Origin: Rhizobium sp.
GTDB taxonomy: Bacteria; Pseudomonadota; Alphaproteobacteria; Rhizobiales; Rhizobiaceae
Direction: 5' to 3'
DNA: 64,000 bases
Assembly: GCA_002796995.1 (NCBI GenBank)
Contig: PEKW01000008.1
Coordinates: 186,001-250,000 of the forward strand
The notes below the pieces were generated by a model. The model ran no database searches, was not told the origin of the DNA, and saw nothing but the letters and a program-made list of their open reading frames with translations. This document shows positions 48,701-56,998 of the stretch, in pieces. A program made the position numbers and the translations under genes. The first letter of the stretch is position 1, and the number at the start of each line of letters is the position of its first letter.

Positions 48701-51700
48701 CTCGCCCGAGACCGGCGACCTCGAGATCCGGTCGCGCGAGCGTCTGAGCGATGACGACTGGACGATCCATGCGGTCGCCCGGGTCCGCAAGCTCACGTCT
48801 TCCGAGGTTCGCCCGGTTCCCGCCTTGCCGCAGATCGACGTGACCGCCGAGATCGATGCGAAGAAGGCCTATGGCATCGCCGCCAATTTCGGGCTCGACT
48901 ACGGGCCGCATTTCCAGCTGATGGAACAGACCATCTGCCGCGGCGACCGGCTGATCGAAGTCGTGCTGGGCGAGCCCGCCTCCCCGGCGCATCCGATGCT
49001 GGGCTACAATCTCAACCCGGTTTCGGTCGACGCCGTGTTCCACGGCCTGGTCGCCCTGTTCGACCGGTTCAGCGGCGACCATCGCGGCGCGCCCTATATC
49101 CCGGTGCGTTTCGGCCAGATCCGCATCGACCGGACCGGCGCGACGATCCGCCGGGCGGTGATCGAAATCGACCGGTTGAGCCCGACCTCGATCAAGGCGA
49201 AGTTCCATCTGTTCGACGCGGACGGCGAGCGGGTTGCGTCCTTCGAGGACTGCCGCTTCCGGCGCACCTATCTGAAACAGCGCAAGACGCTCAATGCGCT
49301 CTCCTTCCACTACGAGGCCCTGTCTTCGTCGGTGGCAGGCCGCGCCTTGCCGGCTCCTGCCGCTGCCTCTCCTGCTTCCTGCTTTGCGCATCTGCCGGAA
49401 AGCGGGCTCGACAACGAGACTCTGCTGTTCAACGCGGCGATCATGCGGGCCCTGCACGACATGGCCAGCACGCTGGCAGACGGCAAGACGAAGATCACCG
49501 CTGCCGATCTTCCCCACGATCCGGCGCTGCGTCCGTTCCTGTTCAACGGTCTGCACCTTCTGGCCGATGCCGGTTTCATCGAACAGCAGGACGGTGAGTG
49601 GATCATCGATCCGGAATGTCCCCTGCCGCCGGTCGCCGAAATCCTCGGCGAACTTTACAAGGAGTGTTCGGATCGTGCCGTCGAAGCGGTCCTGATCAAC
49701 GACGTCTATCGCGAAGTGCTCGATCGCCTGGCCGACCACAAGGCCGGCACAGAGACAGCCGATGAAGTCGCGCCGAAGCGCGACCATTTCCTCAGCGAAG
49801 CGACCGTCGAACACCAGGAAATCCACTCCGTCGCCGCCCGCTCGCGCATGGCCATCCTGCTCGACGGCCTGCGGGCCTGGTTTGCCGCGCGGCCGTCGCA
49901 GGCAAGCCTGCAGATCCTCGAACTCGGCAGCACCTCGGTGGGCCTGAGCCGCGGGCTCGCGGAAATTGCCGCCGACCATGGTGCGCGGCTGGTGATCTAC
50001 GAGCCCGATGGCGCGCTTCGCCACCGCCTGGAACTCGCCTTCGAAGACCAGCCGCATGTCAGCATTGCATCGCGCGAAGGACTGCCGGCGATCGCATCGG
50101 CAGATCTCGTGATCAGCGCGAGCGGCCGGCTGCGCAACCTAATCGAGGCCGACTTCTCCTCGGAGAGGTCCGCAACGGTGTTTGCCGGAACGCAGGCTCT
50201 GCTGGCCGCCGTCGAGGCACCGGCGCTGTTCCACGACTTCGTCTCCGGTCTTTCCGAAGGCTGGTTTGCCCGCAGCCAGACCGTGGAGTTCCCGATCGGC
50301 GCGCTGGCGACCGCAAACGACTGGCGTGCGATCCTGTCGAATATCGGCTTTGCCGATGCGGATATCGTCCTGCGCGAGATGACCGGCGGGCCGGTCATCA
50401 CCATCGAAACGAAGGCCGCTGCCTCCGCCGCAGCGAAACTCGGCGCCCCGGCGCTGAATGCTGTTCTGCTCGTCCACGACGGACGCATCGCAATGGATAC
50501 CCTGTCGGCCGCAGCCGAAGGTCAAGGCTTCCCCTCCGTCGAGATCTTCGCCGCGAGCGGCGATCTTGCCACAGACAAGAAGGCCTTCATCGAACGCTTC
50601 GAACGGCATGCCGGCGGCCCGCTCGACGTGATCCATCTCTCTCCCGCCGTCGATCCGGCGGCAGACGCCTCTGCCGTGCTGCAGGACAATGTGCTGATCC
50701 TCAGCGCCTTTGCCCTGGCGCTGGCCGATTACCGTGGATCACTCGCCAAGGAACCGGCACCCATTCGGCTTCTGGTGTCGGCACCAGGCGGCGCGCCGGT
50801 GGCAGAACGACCGGCTGCCGACATGCCCAATTCCGGCTTGTGGACCTTCCTGCGCGTCCTGCGCAACGAGTTCGACTTCCTCGACGTGCAGAGCATCGAC
50901 AGCGGCGCGGCCCGTCGCGATCTCGGCCAGATGCTCGCCGACGTGGCGGCGATCTGCCTGCCGGACGTCGCCAACCGCGAATGGTGCGTCGGTCCCGATG
51001 GCACGAGCGTGCTGGAAATTCGGGCCGTTCCGGGCGCCATGCCGGAAACCAGCACGGTCACGGCCGCTTTCGACGCCGCCGTCATCCGCCAGCAGACGCC
51101 GTCGCAGGTGTCGAGTATCCGCTGGGAAAGCTGCGACGTCCCGGCGATCGGCCCGGACGAGGTCCTAGTCCAGGTCGCGGCCACGGGCCTCAACTTCCGC
51201 GACGTCATGTGGGCCATGGGCCTGCTGCCGGAAGAAGCGCTGGAGGACGGCTTTGCCGGCGCCTCGATCGGCATGGAATTCTCCGGCCGCGTCGTTGCTC
51301 TCGGCAAGAATGTCGACGACCTGTCCATCGGTGACCCGGTGATGGCAATTGCCGCCGCCGCCTTCGCCACCCATGTGGCGGTTGACCGCGCCGGCGTGGC
51401 CAAGCTGCCGGCCGGCGTCGATCCGGTCGCAGCCGCCTCGATCCCGGTCGTCTTCCTGACCGCCTATTACGCGATCATCGAGCTTGCCCGCGCACGCCCG
51501 GGTGAGACGATCCTGATCCACGGCGCGGCCGGTGGTGTCGGTCTTGCCGCACTGCAGGTCGCCAAGCATGCCGGCCTCAAGGTCATCGCCACCGCCGGCA
51601 CGCAGGAAAAGCGTCGCTTCGTCGAAATGCTCGGCGCCGATCACATCTTCGATTCCCGCTCGCTCAGCTTCGTCAACGACGTGCTGTCGGTGACCGGCGG

Positions 51701-53312
51701 CGAGGGTGTCGACCTCGTGCTCAACTCGTTGTTCGGCGAGGCGATGGAACAGAGCCTGTCGCTGGTCAAGCCGTTCGGCCGCTTCCTCGAACTCGGCAAG
51801 CGTGACTACTACGCCGACAGCAAGATCGGCCTTCGTCCGTTCCGCCGCAATGTCAGCTATTTCGGCATCGACGCCGACCAGCTGCTCGTGCTCCATCCCG
51901 AGCTTTCGCGGCGGATGCTGAGCGAGATCGGGGCGCTGTTCGAGGAAGGCGTGTTCTCGCCGCTTCCCTATCGCGCCTTCGATCACGACGAGATCGGCGA
52001 TGCCTTCCGCCTCATGCAAAATGCCGGCCATATCGGCAAGATCGTCGTCCTGCCGCCCAAGGCCGGCGTCGATCGTGTCGCCGCGCGGGCACAGCACAAG
52101 ATGGTGGTCGACCCGAACGGCGTGCATCTGGTGGTCGGCGGCATTGGCGGCTTCGGTCTCGTGGCGGCCGGCTGGCTGGTCGAGAAGGGCGCACGCCATG
52201 TCGCGCTATGCTCGCGCCGCGGCGTCGCAGATGCCGAAACCGCCGCAGCGATCGAACGCTGGCGCGCGGCTGGCGTCGAGGCCCATCTGTTTGCCTGCGA
52301 CGTGACGAAGGAAGCCGACGTCAAGAAGATGCTGACAGCGATCCGCAAGGTCGGTCCGCTGAAGAGCGTCGTCCATGCGGCCATGGTCCTGGACGATGCG
52401 CTGATCGGCAATCTCAATCGCGAACGCAATCGGCCGGTCATCGACGTCAAGGCCAAGGGTGCCGCGATCCTCGATCGCCTGACCCGTGCCGACAAGCTGG
52501 ACAACTTCATCCTGTTCTCGTCGGTGACGACGCTGGTCGGCAACCCCGGCCAGGCCAATTACGTGGCGGCGAACGGCTTCCTCGAAGGGCTGGCGCGGGC
52601 ACGGCGTAGCGCAGGGCTCCCGGGTCTTGCCGTCGGTTTCGGCGCCATCGCCGATGCCGGCTATCTCGCCCGCAACACCGAGGTCGGCCAGCGGCTTGAC
52701 CGCCGGCTCGGCAAGACCGCGATCGGCTCGCGCGAGGCGCTGCAATGCGTCGAGGACTATTTCGCGTCCGCGCCCGACAGCGTCGAGGCGGCCGTTGTGA
52801 TGGTTTCCGAGTTCGACTGGGGTGCTGCCCATCACCTGCGGGTGGTCGGCGAAGACCTGTTCGAGGTCGTCATGCGCCGGGCGTCCCACAATGCCGCCGG
52901 ATCAGAGGGCGGCGACATCGATCTCGCCGCGATGATCGAGGGCAAGGCGCAGGTCGAGGCCCAGGACATCCTGTTCGACGTCGTCGCTCAGGAGATCGCC
53001 AATATCCTGCGGGTGTCACGCGAAAGCATCTCCAAGGACAGCGTTCTCAAGGAAATCGGGTTGGACAGCCTGATGGCCGTTGAACTCGGTTTGAATTTCG
53101 AACAGAATACTGGCTTCGACATGCCGCTTAGCAGCTTGGCAGACAATGCCACGGTTGGGGACATCACGCGGCGTCTCTACGAGAAGGTGAGATCGCGGAG
53201 CGATACGGACGAAGCGGCGGCCGAAGGGTCGGACGATCTGCGGATCCTCGACGAGTTGAGCCGGCGCCACGGTGGAGCCGATCAGGAAGGTAACTCCGAT
53301 TCGCCGGAGTGA
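45768..53312 (+). CDS. rkpA: Highly reducing single-module type I polyketide synthase, RkpA-like
   Basis: 2514 residues. Domains: ketosynthase (1-430; Cys171 in DTACSSS, His305 in EGHGTGT, His343 in NIGHTEP), acyltransferase (about 520-830; Ser618 in GHSVGE), dehydratase (about 890-1180; His923 in HVVDGRSILP, acid in VDAVFH), a degenerate methyltransferase-like region (about 1290-1560; ILELGSTSVGLS replaces the SAM-binding glycine motif), enoylreductase (about 1785-2090; HGAAGGVGLAALQ), ketoreductase (about 2110-2350; GGIGGFG, Tyr2265, Asn2269) and ACP (Ser2434 in LDSL). There is no thioesterase. All reducing domains look intact, so iterative use would give a saturated chain. In Sinorhizobium rkpA is needed for K-antigen production and thought to make a specialised lipid. 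rkpG and rkpH follow directly. Confidence 0.92.
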   Translation: MTVEVIGRACAAPGARSPEALFEMMRAGICAVTHIPSERWDRARFWHPEMGVAGKYYTDAAGVLEDIHAFDPALFGISRREATFMDPQQRLLLELTWRALEDANLPIASLQDERVAVYVGASSLDHANLSVEDPAAPGPYFMTGNTLSIVSNRISHVFGLKGPSLTVDTACSSSLVALDHAVRAINSGLVDTAIVGGVNMLVHPLPFVGFAQARMLSPDGLCKAYDNDGVGYVRAEGGAVLVLRSSERVAREGDRSRATIVASGINAAGRTNGISLPSREAQAELLMSIYSDDIDPRDVAFVEGHGTGTKVGDPAEVWSLGQVIGMRREEPVWIGSIKTNIGHTEPASGLLGVIKAMLALEHDYLPASLHFDTPNEDIDFQGLNVRVANEPVVLAKSDRPRLAGINSFGFGGANAHVVIADPQAAVATDASEQAADASPRLLMVSAHTADSLKGLLAAYRDRLASAESEEEAAAIVAAASANRSALRHRFVVTAERAQAIEAIDAHLAGTESLAETGEALSRDPKVALVFSGNGAQWAGMGLEALRHNASFRNAFERISELFSRQSPIDLKASLSDPELESKLSDTKLAQPLLFAIQAALTDAMVEMGLRPTASFGHSVGEVAAAYAAGALSLEDAVTVIAKRSLHQDVLAGEGTMAAVKLGEQAAVELIRSLGLEDLEVAAINAPNSVTISGSYENIKLLRERARKRKVAVQPLDINYPFHHPLIDRSRDAFLADMPPIAPRRGDTAFISTVTGTAITGEALTPEYWWRNVRQPVKFQQAAEEAMALGCNVFIEVTPRAILGGYLSDIAKQRSASINFVGTLSRDDGHLDSDPILQAMARAIACGAAVDRAKVFGKRNAFVSLPELPFERIDLQPDRTSDRADIYGRDSEVGYTLVGWRIDPNGATWKNHIDAHLFPDLAEHVVDGRSILPGSGFIEIAVSAASQLYGQPRVEITNLEIVRPLELSENRLIELSTLISPETGDLEIRSRERLSDDDWTIHAVARVRKLTSSEVRPVPALPQIDVTAEIDAKKAYGIAANFGLDYGPHFQLMEQTICRGDRLIEVVLGEPASPAHPMLGYNLNPVSVDAVFHGLVALFDRFSGDHRGAPYIPVRFGQIRIDRTGATIRRAVIEIDRLSPTSIKAKFHLFDADGERVASFEDCRFRRTYLKQRKTLNALSFHYEALSSSVAGRALPAPAAASPASCFAHLPESGLDNETLLFNAAIMRALHDMASTLADGKTKITAADLPHDPALRPFLFNGLHLLADAGFIEQQDGEWIIDPECPLPPVAEILGELYKECSDRAVEAVLINDVYREVLDRLADHKAGTETADEVAPKRDHFLSEATVEHQEIHSVAARSRMAILLDGLRAWFAARPSQASLQILELGSTSVGLSRGLAEIAADHGARLVIYEPDGALRHRLELAFEDQPHVSIASREGLPAIASADLVISASGRLRNLIEADFSSERSATVFAGTQALLAAVEAPALFHDFVSGLSEGWFARSQTVEFPIGALATANDWRAILSNIGFADADIVLREMTGGPVITIETKAAASAAAKLGAPALNAVLLVHDGRIAMDTLSAAAEGQGFPSVEIFAASGDLATDKKAFIERFERHAGGPLDVIHLSPAVDPAADASAVLQDNVLILSAFALALADYRGSLAKEPAPIRLLVSAPGGAPVAERPAADMPNSGLWTFLRVLRNEFDFLDVQSIDSGAARRDLGQMLADVAAICLPDVANREWCVGPDGTSVLEIRAVPGAMPETSTVTAAFDAAVIRQQTPSQVSSIRWESCDVPAIGPDEVLVQVAATGLNFRDVMWAMGLLPEEALEDGFAGASIGMEFSGRVVALGKNVDDLSIGDPVMAIAAAAFATHVAVDRAGVAKLPAGVDPVAAASIPVVFLTAYYAIIELARARPGETILIHGAAGGVGLAALQVAKHAGLKVIATAGTQEKRRFVEMLGADHIFDSRSLSFVNDVLSVTGGEGVDLVLNSLFGEAMEQSLSLVKPFGRFLELGKRDYYADSKIGLRPFRRNVSYFGIDADQLLVLHPELSRRMLSEIGALFEEGVFSPLPYRAFDHDEIGDAFRLMQNAGHIGKIVVLPPKAGVDRVAARAQHKMVVDPNGVHLVVGGIGGFGLVAAGWLVEKGARHVALCSRRGVADAETAAAIERWRAAGVEAHLFACDVTKEADVKKMLTAIRKVGPLKSVVHAAMVLDDALIGNLNRERNRPVIDVKAKGAAILDRLTRADKLDNFILFSSVTTLVGNPGQANYVAANGFLEGLARARRSAGLPGLAVGFGAIADAGYLARNTEVGQRLDRRLGKTAIGSREALQCVEDYFASAPDSVEAAVVMVSEFDWGAAHHLRVVGEDLFEVVMRRASHNAAGSEGGDIDLAAMIEGKAQVEAQDILFDVVAQEIANILRVSRESISKDSVLKEIGLDSLMAVELGLNFEQNTGFDMPLSSLADNATVGDITRRLYEKVRSRSDTDEAAAEGSDDLRILDELSRRHGGADQEGNSDSPE

Positions 53313-53330
53313 GTGCCTTGGAGTTCTGAA

Positions 53331-54710
53331 ATGGATGAAAGCAAGCGGCAGTTTATTCTGAACCGCATGAAGGGAATGCAGAAGGACGTCGAGGACGGCC
53401 GCCGCACCCGCACGGAACAGGCAGCCGCCCAGGCTCCGGTGCGCAAGCAGCCGCGCTTCGAGGAGCTTGCCGAATACAAGCAGGTGGTGATGCAGCAGCT
53501 CGCCGGCCGGCACCTCGGCATGGAGAACCCCTTCTATCGGGCCCATGAGGGTGCGAGCGGCGCGACCGCCCAGATCGGCGGCCGCAGCTTCGACAACTTC
53601 GCCTCCTACGACTATCTCGGCCTCAACCATCACCCCAAGGTTCTCGCCCGCGCCGCCGAAGCGCTGCAGACCTTCGGCGTTTCGGCTTCGGCAAGCCGCG
53701 TGGTCGCCGGCGAACGCACCATCCACACCGTGCTCGAAGAGAAGATCGCCGACGTCTATGACGCACAGGCCGCGGTCTGTTTCGTCAGCGGGTACCTCAC
53801 CAATGTCGCGGCGATCAGCTCGCTGGTCGGGCCGAAGGATCTGGTGATCCACGACGAGTTCATCCACAACAGCGCGCTGGCCGGCATCCGCCTCTCCGGT
53901 GCGACCCGCCGCTTCTTCAAGCACAACGACACGGCCGATCTCGACCGAGTCCTGAAAACGCTCGCCGGCGACTACGAGCGGATCCTGGTGATCGTCGAGG
54001 GCGTCTACTCGATGGACGGCGATATCGCCGATCTGCCGGCCCTGATCCGCCTGAAGGAGCAATACGGCTTCTGGCTGATGGTCGACGAAGCCCATTCGCT
54101 CGGCGTGCTCGGAGAAACGGGCCGCGGCGTGTTCGAGCATTTCGGCATTGCCGCCGGCGAAGTCGACATTTGGATGGGCACCCTGTCCAAGACCAGCTGC
54201 AGCTGCGGCGGCTATATCGCCGGAAGCGAGGCGCTGATCACCCTGCTGAAAGCCCAGGCCGGCGGCTTCGTCTATAGCGTCGGCCTTGCCCCGGCACTCG
54301 CCGCCGCGGCGATCGCCAGCCTGGAAATCCTCAAGGCCGAGCCGGAGCGCACGCATCAGCTGCGTCGCAACAGCCATCTGTTCCTGGAGCTGGCCCGCGA
54401 ACGCGGCCTCGATACCGGGCTGAGCCAGGGCTATTCCGTCGTGCCCGTGCTGGTCGCCGATTCGCTGCGCGCCGTGCAGCTGTCGAACGAATTGCATGCC
54501 GACGGGATCAACGTCCTGCCGATCATCCATCCGGCCGTGCCGGAAGGCCTTGCCCGGCTGCGCTTCTTCATCACCAGCGCCCACACCGAGGAGCAGATCG
54601 CCCGCGCGGTCGACCGTACCGCCGTCATTCTCGGCCGCCTGAAGCAGGAGAATTTCGGCCTGGCCTCGTTCGACGCCGGCCAGCTGATGGCCCTGTTCGC
54701 CAAGTCCTGA
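53331..54710 (+). CDS. rkpG: Alpha-oxoamine synthase (AONS/SPT-type acyltransferase), RkpG-like
   Basis: 459 residues from ATG at 53331 (GGAG eight bases upstream), 18 bases after rkpA. PLP fold type I, alpha-oxoamine synthase family: FASYDYLGLNHHPKV, ASRVVAGERTIHTVLEEKIAD, IHDEFIHNSALAG, MVDEAHSLGVLGETGRG, and the Schiff-base Lys287 in TLSKTSCSCGGYI. These enzymes join an acyl thioester to an amino acid with loss of CO2, giving an aminoketone. The first ~65 residues are an extra charged helical segment absent from BioF, possibly docking to the RkpA ACP. With no thioesterase in RkpA, RkpG is the natural chain-release enzyme (inference). Amino-acid substrate unknown. Confidence 0.92.
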   Translation: MDESKRQFILNRMKGMQKDVEDGRRTRTEQAAAQAPVRKQPRFEELAEYKQVVMQQLAGRHLGMENPFYRAHEGASGATAQIGGRSFDNFASYDYLGLNHHPKVLARAAEALQTFGVSASASRVVAGERTIHTVLEEKIADVYDAQAAVCFVSGYLTNVAAISSLVGPKDLVIHDEFIHNSALAGIRLSGATRRFFKHNDTADLDRVLKTLAGDYERILVIVEGVYSMDGDIADLPALIRLKEQYGFWLMVDEAHSLGVLGETGRGVFEHFGIAAGEVDIWMGTLSKTSCSCGGYIAGSEALITLLKAQAGGFVYSVGLAPALAAAAIASLEILKAEPERTHQLRRNSHLFLELARERGLDTGLSQGYSVVPVLVADSLRAVQLSNELHADGINVLPIIHPAVPEGLARLRFFITSAHTEEQIARAVDRTAVILGRLKQENFGLASFDAGQLMALFAKS

Positions 54711-54777
54711 GACGGGACTTTCGCACGCTGGTCCCGACCCCACAAATGCGGCCCGGCGAACCCGGACCGAGGTGCCC

Positions 54778-55569
54778 ATGGTCCACGTCGTCATCACCGG
54801 AGGTTCGAGCGGGATTGGCCGGGCCGTCGCGCGCGTCTATCTCGAGCGCGACGCCCGCGTGACGCTGATCGGGCGCAGCCTGCAGCGGCTGGAAGCGGCG
54901 AAGGAACTGTTGACAGCGGAAACCGGTCGGTCCGCCGATGACATCGGCATTGTCAGCCTCGATGTCTCCGACGACGATGCCGTCCAGGCAGCGATCGCTG
55001 CGGTCGAGGCAAGGTCGGGTCCCTGCGACATCCTGGTGACGTCGGCGGGCATGGTGGCCCCCGCGCCGTTCGAAACCCAGTCGGGGGCCGAATTCCGCCG
55101 GCATATCGACACCAACCTGCATGGCACCGTACATGTGATCTCCGCCGTCTATGCCGGCATGAAGGCGCGCAGGCGGGGCCGGATCATGGTCGTCTCGTCG
55201 GGCGCCGGCCTGATCGGTCTTCACGGCTACACCGCCTATTGCGCGTCGAAATCCGCTCTCGTCGGCTTCGTCGAAGCGCTGCGGCTGGAGTCCCGCCGGC
55301 ACGGGATCGCCGTGTCGATCTGCTTCCCGCCCGATACCGATACGCCGCAGCTTGCCGAAGAGCTAAAGCTTCGTCCGCCGGAAGCGGTGGCGATGATGGG
55401 GACGGCGGGCCTGTGGAGCGCCGAGGCCGTCGCCCGGCGCATCGTCCGGGGTCTCGATCGCGGACATCAGGAGATCTTCTTCACCCCCAGCCTCTACCTG
55501 CTGGCACGCTTCGGCGGTCTCGCCAAGCCATGGATCTATCGCTGGTTCCAGCGCGGCCTGCCGCGTTGA
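54778..55569 (+). CDS. rkpH: SDR reductase related to 3-ketodihydrosphingosine reductase, RkpH-like
   Basis: 263 residues from ATG at 54778 (GAGG five bases upstream). Cofactor loop ITGGSSGIGRAVAR, catalytic Tyr154 and Lys158 in YTAYCASKSALVGF, and the segment PPDTDTP at 184-190, which is the hallmark of the 3-ketodihydrosphingosine reductase branch of SDRs. The C-terminal end has a basic-hydrophobic stretch (LYLLARFGGLAKPWIYRWFQRGLPR) that could associate with membrane. Expected to reduce the ketone of the RkpG product to an amino alcohol using NADPH (inference). It follows rkpG by 67 bases in the same operon. Confidence 0.9.
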   Translation: MVHVVITGGSSGIGRAVARVYLERDARVTLIGRSLQRLEAAKELLTAETGRSADDIGIVSLDVSDDDAVQAAIAAVEARSGPCDILVTSAGMVAPAPFETQSGAEFRRHIDTNLHGTVHVISAVYAGMKARRRGRIMVVSSGAGLIGLHGYTAYCASKSALVGFVEALRLESRRHGIAVSICFPPDTDTPQLAEELKLRPPEAVAMMGTAGLWSAEAVARRIVRGLDRGHQEIFFTPSLYLLARFGGLAKPWIYRWFQRGLPR

Positions 55570-55581
55570 CGCGCTCTGTTT

Positions 55582-56865
55582 TCACCCCGCGGCGAGTTCG
55601 TCCTCGTAGCGAAATGCAGCCGGCGCGGTCGCGGGCAAGAGATGGGGAGAAGGCGAGACGATGCGATCCAGCATTTGCCGTGCGCCGGTTTCGATCGCCT
55701 GCCTGCCGATGAAGCCGCCGCGCACCTGGACCGTCGCGATCAGGGCGCGGGTGAGTGCGTCCGGCATGTCAGCCTCCGGCGCTTGCGGCAGCGTCCAGAA
55801 AGACGCGAGGCTCTCCTGGTGGGTGACGCCGGGCATATCGTAAATCGAGGCGCCGAGACAGATCACCGGTTTGCCGGCGATCAACGCGGTCAGGCCGACG
55901 GTCGAGTTGACCGTGACCACGCCCTCCGCCCGGGCGATCAGCCGGTCGAGATCGCCGCCGTCGATGAGGTCCACGCGACCGGCAATCCCATGCTCTTCCG
56001 CGATCTTGCCGATCCGCTGCTGCCAGTCGCTCAGCCCGTTGTCGATCGGGTGGGTCTTGAACAGCAGGCGCATGTCATCAGGCGCGTGCCGGGCGAAGGA
56101 TCGGATCACCGATTCGACGAGTTTGTAGAGATCACCCAGGGGCGCGTGGATGCGGATCTGGTAGTCGCCCGGCAGCTGGAGCGGGAACAGGAAGAAGCGC
56201 GGCGCCTCCTCTCCCGCTAGCGGCAGGTAGCGGTCCTGCAAGGCCTGAGCCTCACGTCTTCGCCGCCGCGCGGTCAATCCCTTGCCAATCCAGCCGGCAT
56301 ACTCGATGGCGGGATGCACAGGGCCATGGGTGCGGTAGTTCGGGTGGACGATCCAGCCGAGCAGCACGTTGGGCACGTGGAAGGCGAGGTCCAGCAGGGC
56401 ATAGGTGAGGAAACTCGACTTGAAGTGCCCGCTCAGATCGGCCGGCGGTGTCCCCGCCGCAATGGCGCGAACCGCATCGGGATCGCGTGGAAAGCGCGAC
56501 CGTCCGGACATCCCGTCCGGCTCGATGGTCAGCCAGTCCGGCCGCAGATAACCATGCTCGAAAATATGCACGCGGATGCCGAGGCGGTGGGCCACGGCGA
56601 TCGCGGCGGCGTGCTTGGGGCGTCCGTCGCCGAGCATGAGCACATCGGTAATGCCCTTGTCGCGACAAAACCGCTCCAGGAACTGCGGCCATTGCGCATC
56701 CGTGCCCCGGAACCAGCTTGCCTTGCGGGGCCACCAGTATATCGCGTCGCCAAGGCAAAAATTGATCTTGTGAACCGCCAGTCCGCGCTGTACGGCGAGG
56801 GAGGCGAGACTCTTCAAAAAGGGAGAGGCCGGCCCCTGGAGGATCAGCAAGGAGAAACGGTGCAT
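55582..56865 (-). CDS. Capsule polysaccharide glycosyltransferase of the KpsS/KpsC family (first paralogue)
   Basis: 427 residues from ATG at 56865 (GTG three codons earlier possible). Family PF05159-type capsule synthesis protein. Visible motifs: LILQGPASPF, FCLGDAIYWW, EHGYLRPDWLTIEPDGM, FPLQLPGDYQIRIHAP, FKTHPIDNGL, VTVNSTVGLTALIAGKPVICLG and DMPGVTHQESLASFW. KpsS and KpsC transfer beta-Kdo residues onto lipid to build the capsule linker in enteric group 2 capsules; the same job on a different lipid is likely here. Converges on rkpH with only 12 bases between stops, and is divergent from its paralogue. The homologue in Sinorhizobium is RkpJ-like. Confidence 0.87.
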   Translation of the reverse strand: MHRFSLLILQGPASPFLKSLASLAVQRGLAVHKINFCLGDAIYWWPRKASWFRGTDAQWPQFLERFCRDKGITDVLMLGDGRPKHAAAIAVAHRLGIRVHIFEHGYLRPDWLTIEPDGMSGRSRFPRDPDAVRAIAAGTPPADLSGHFKSSFLTYALLDLAFHVPNVLLGWIVHPNYRTHGPVHPAIEYAGWIGKGLTARRRRREAQALQDRYLPLAGEEAPRFFLFPLQLPGDYQIRIHAPLGDLYKLVESVIRSFARHAPDDMRLLFKTHPIDNGLSDWQQRIGKIAEEHGIAGRVDLIDGGDLDRLIARAEGVVTVNSTVGLTALIAGKPVICLGASIYDMPGVTHQESLASFWTLPQAPEADMPDALTRALIATVQVRGGFIGRQAIETGARQMLDRIVSPSPHLLPATAPAAFRYEDELAAG

Positions 56866-56998
56866 GATGGTCACTTGCGGCCTTGTTCACGGGTTGGCTG
56901 CCACTTATAGTCGCCGCCGTTGCCCAGGTAAAATGTTGGTATCAGTGAAAATGGTTCGGAATGCCCCTCTCTGTCCTTAGTGGCTGGTGCGTCTGCTG

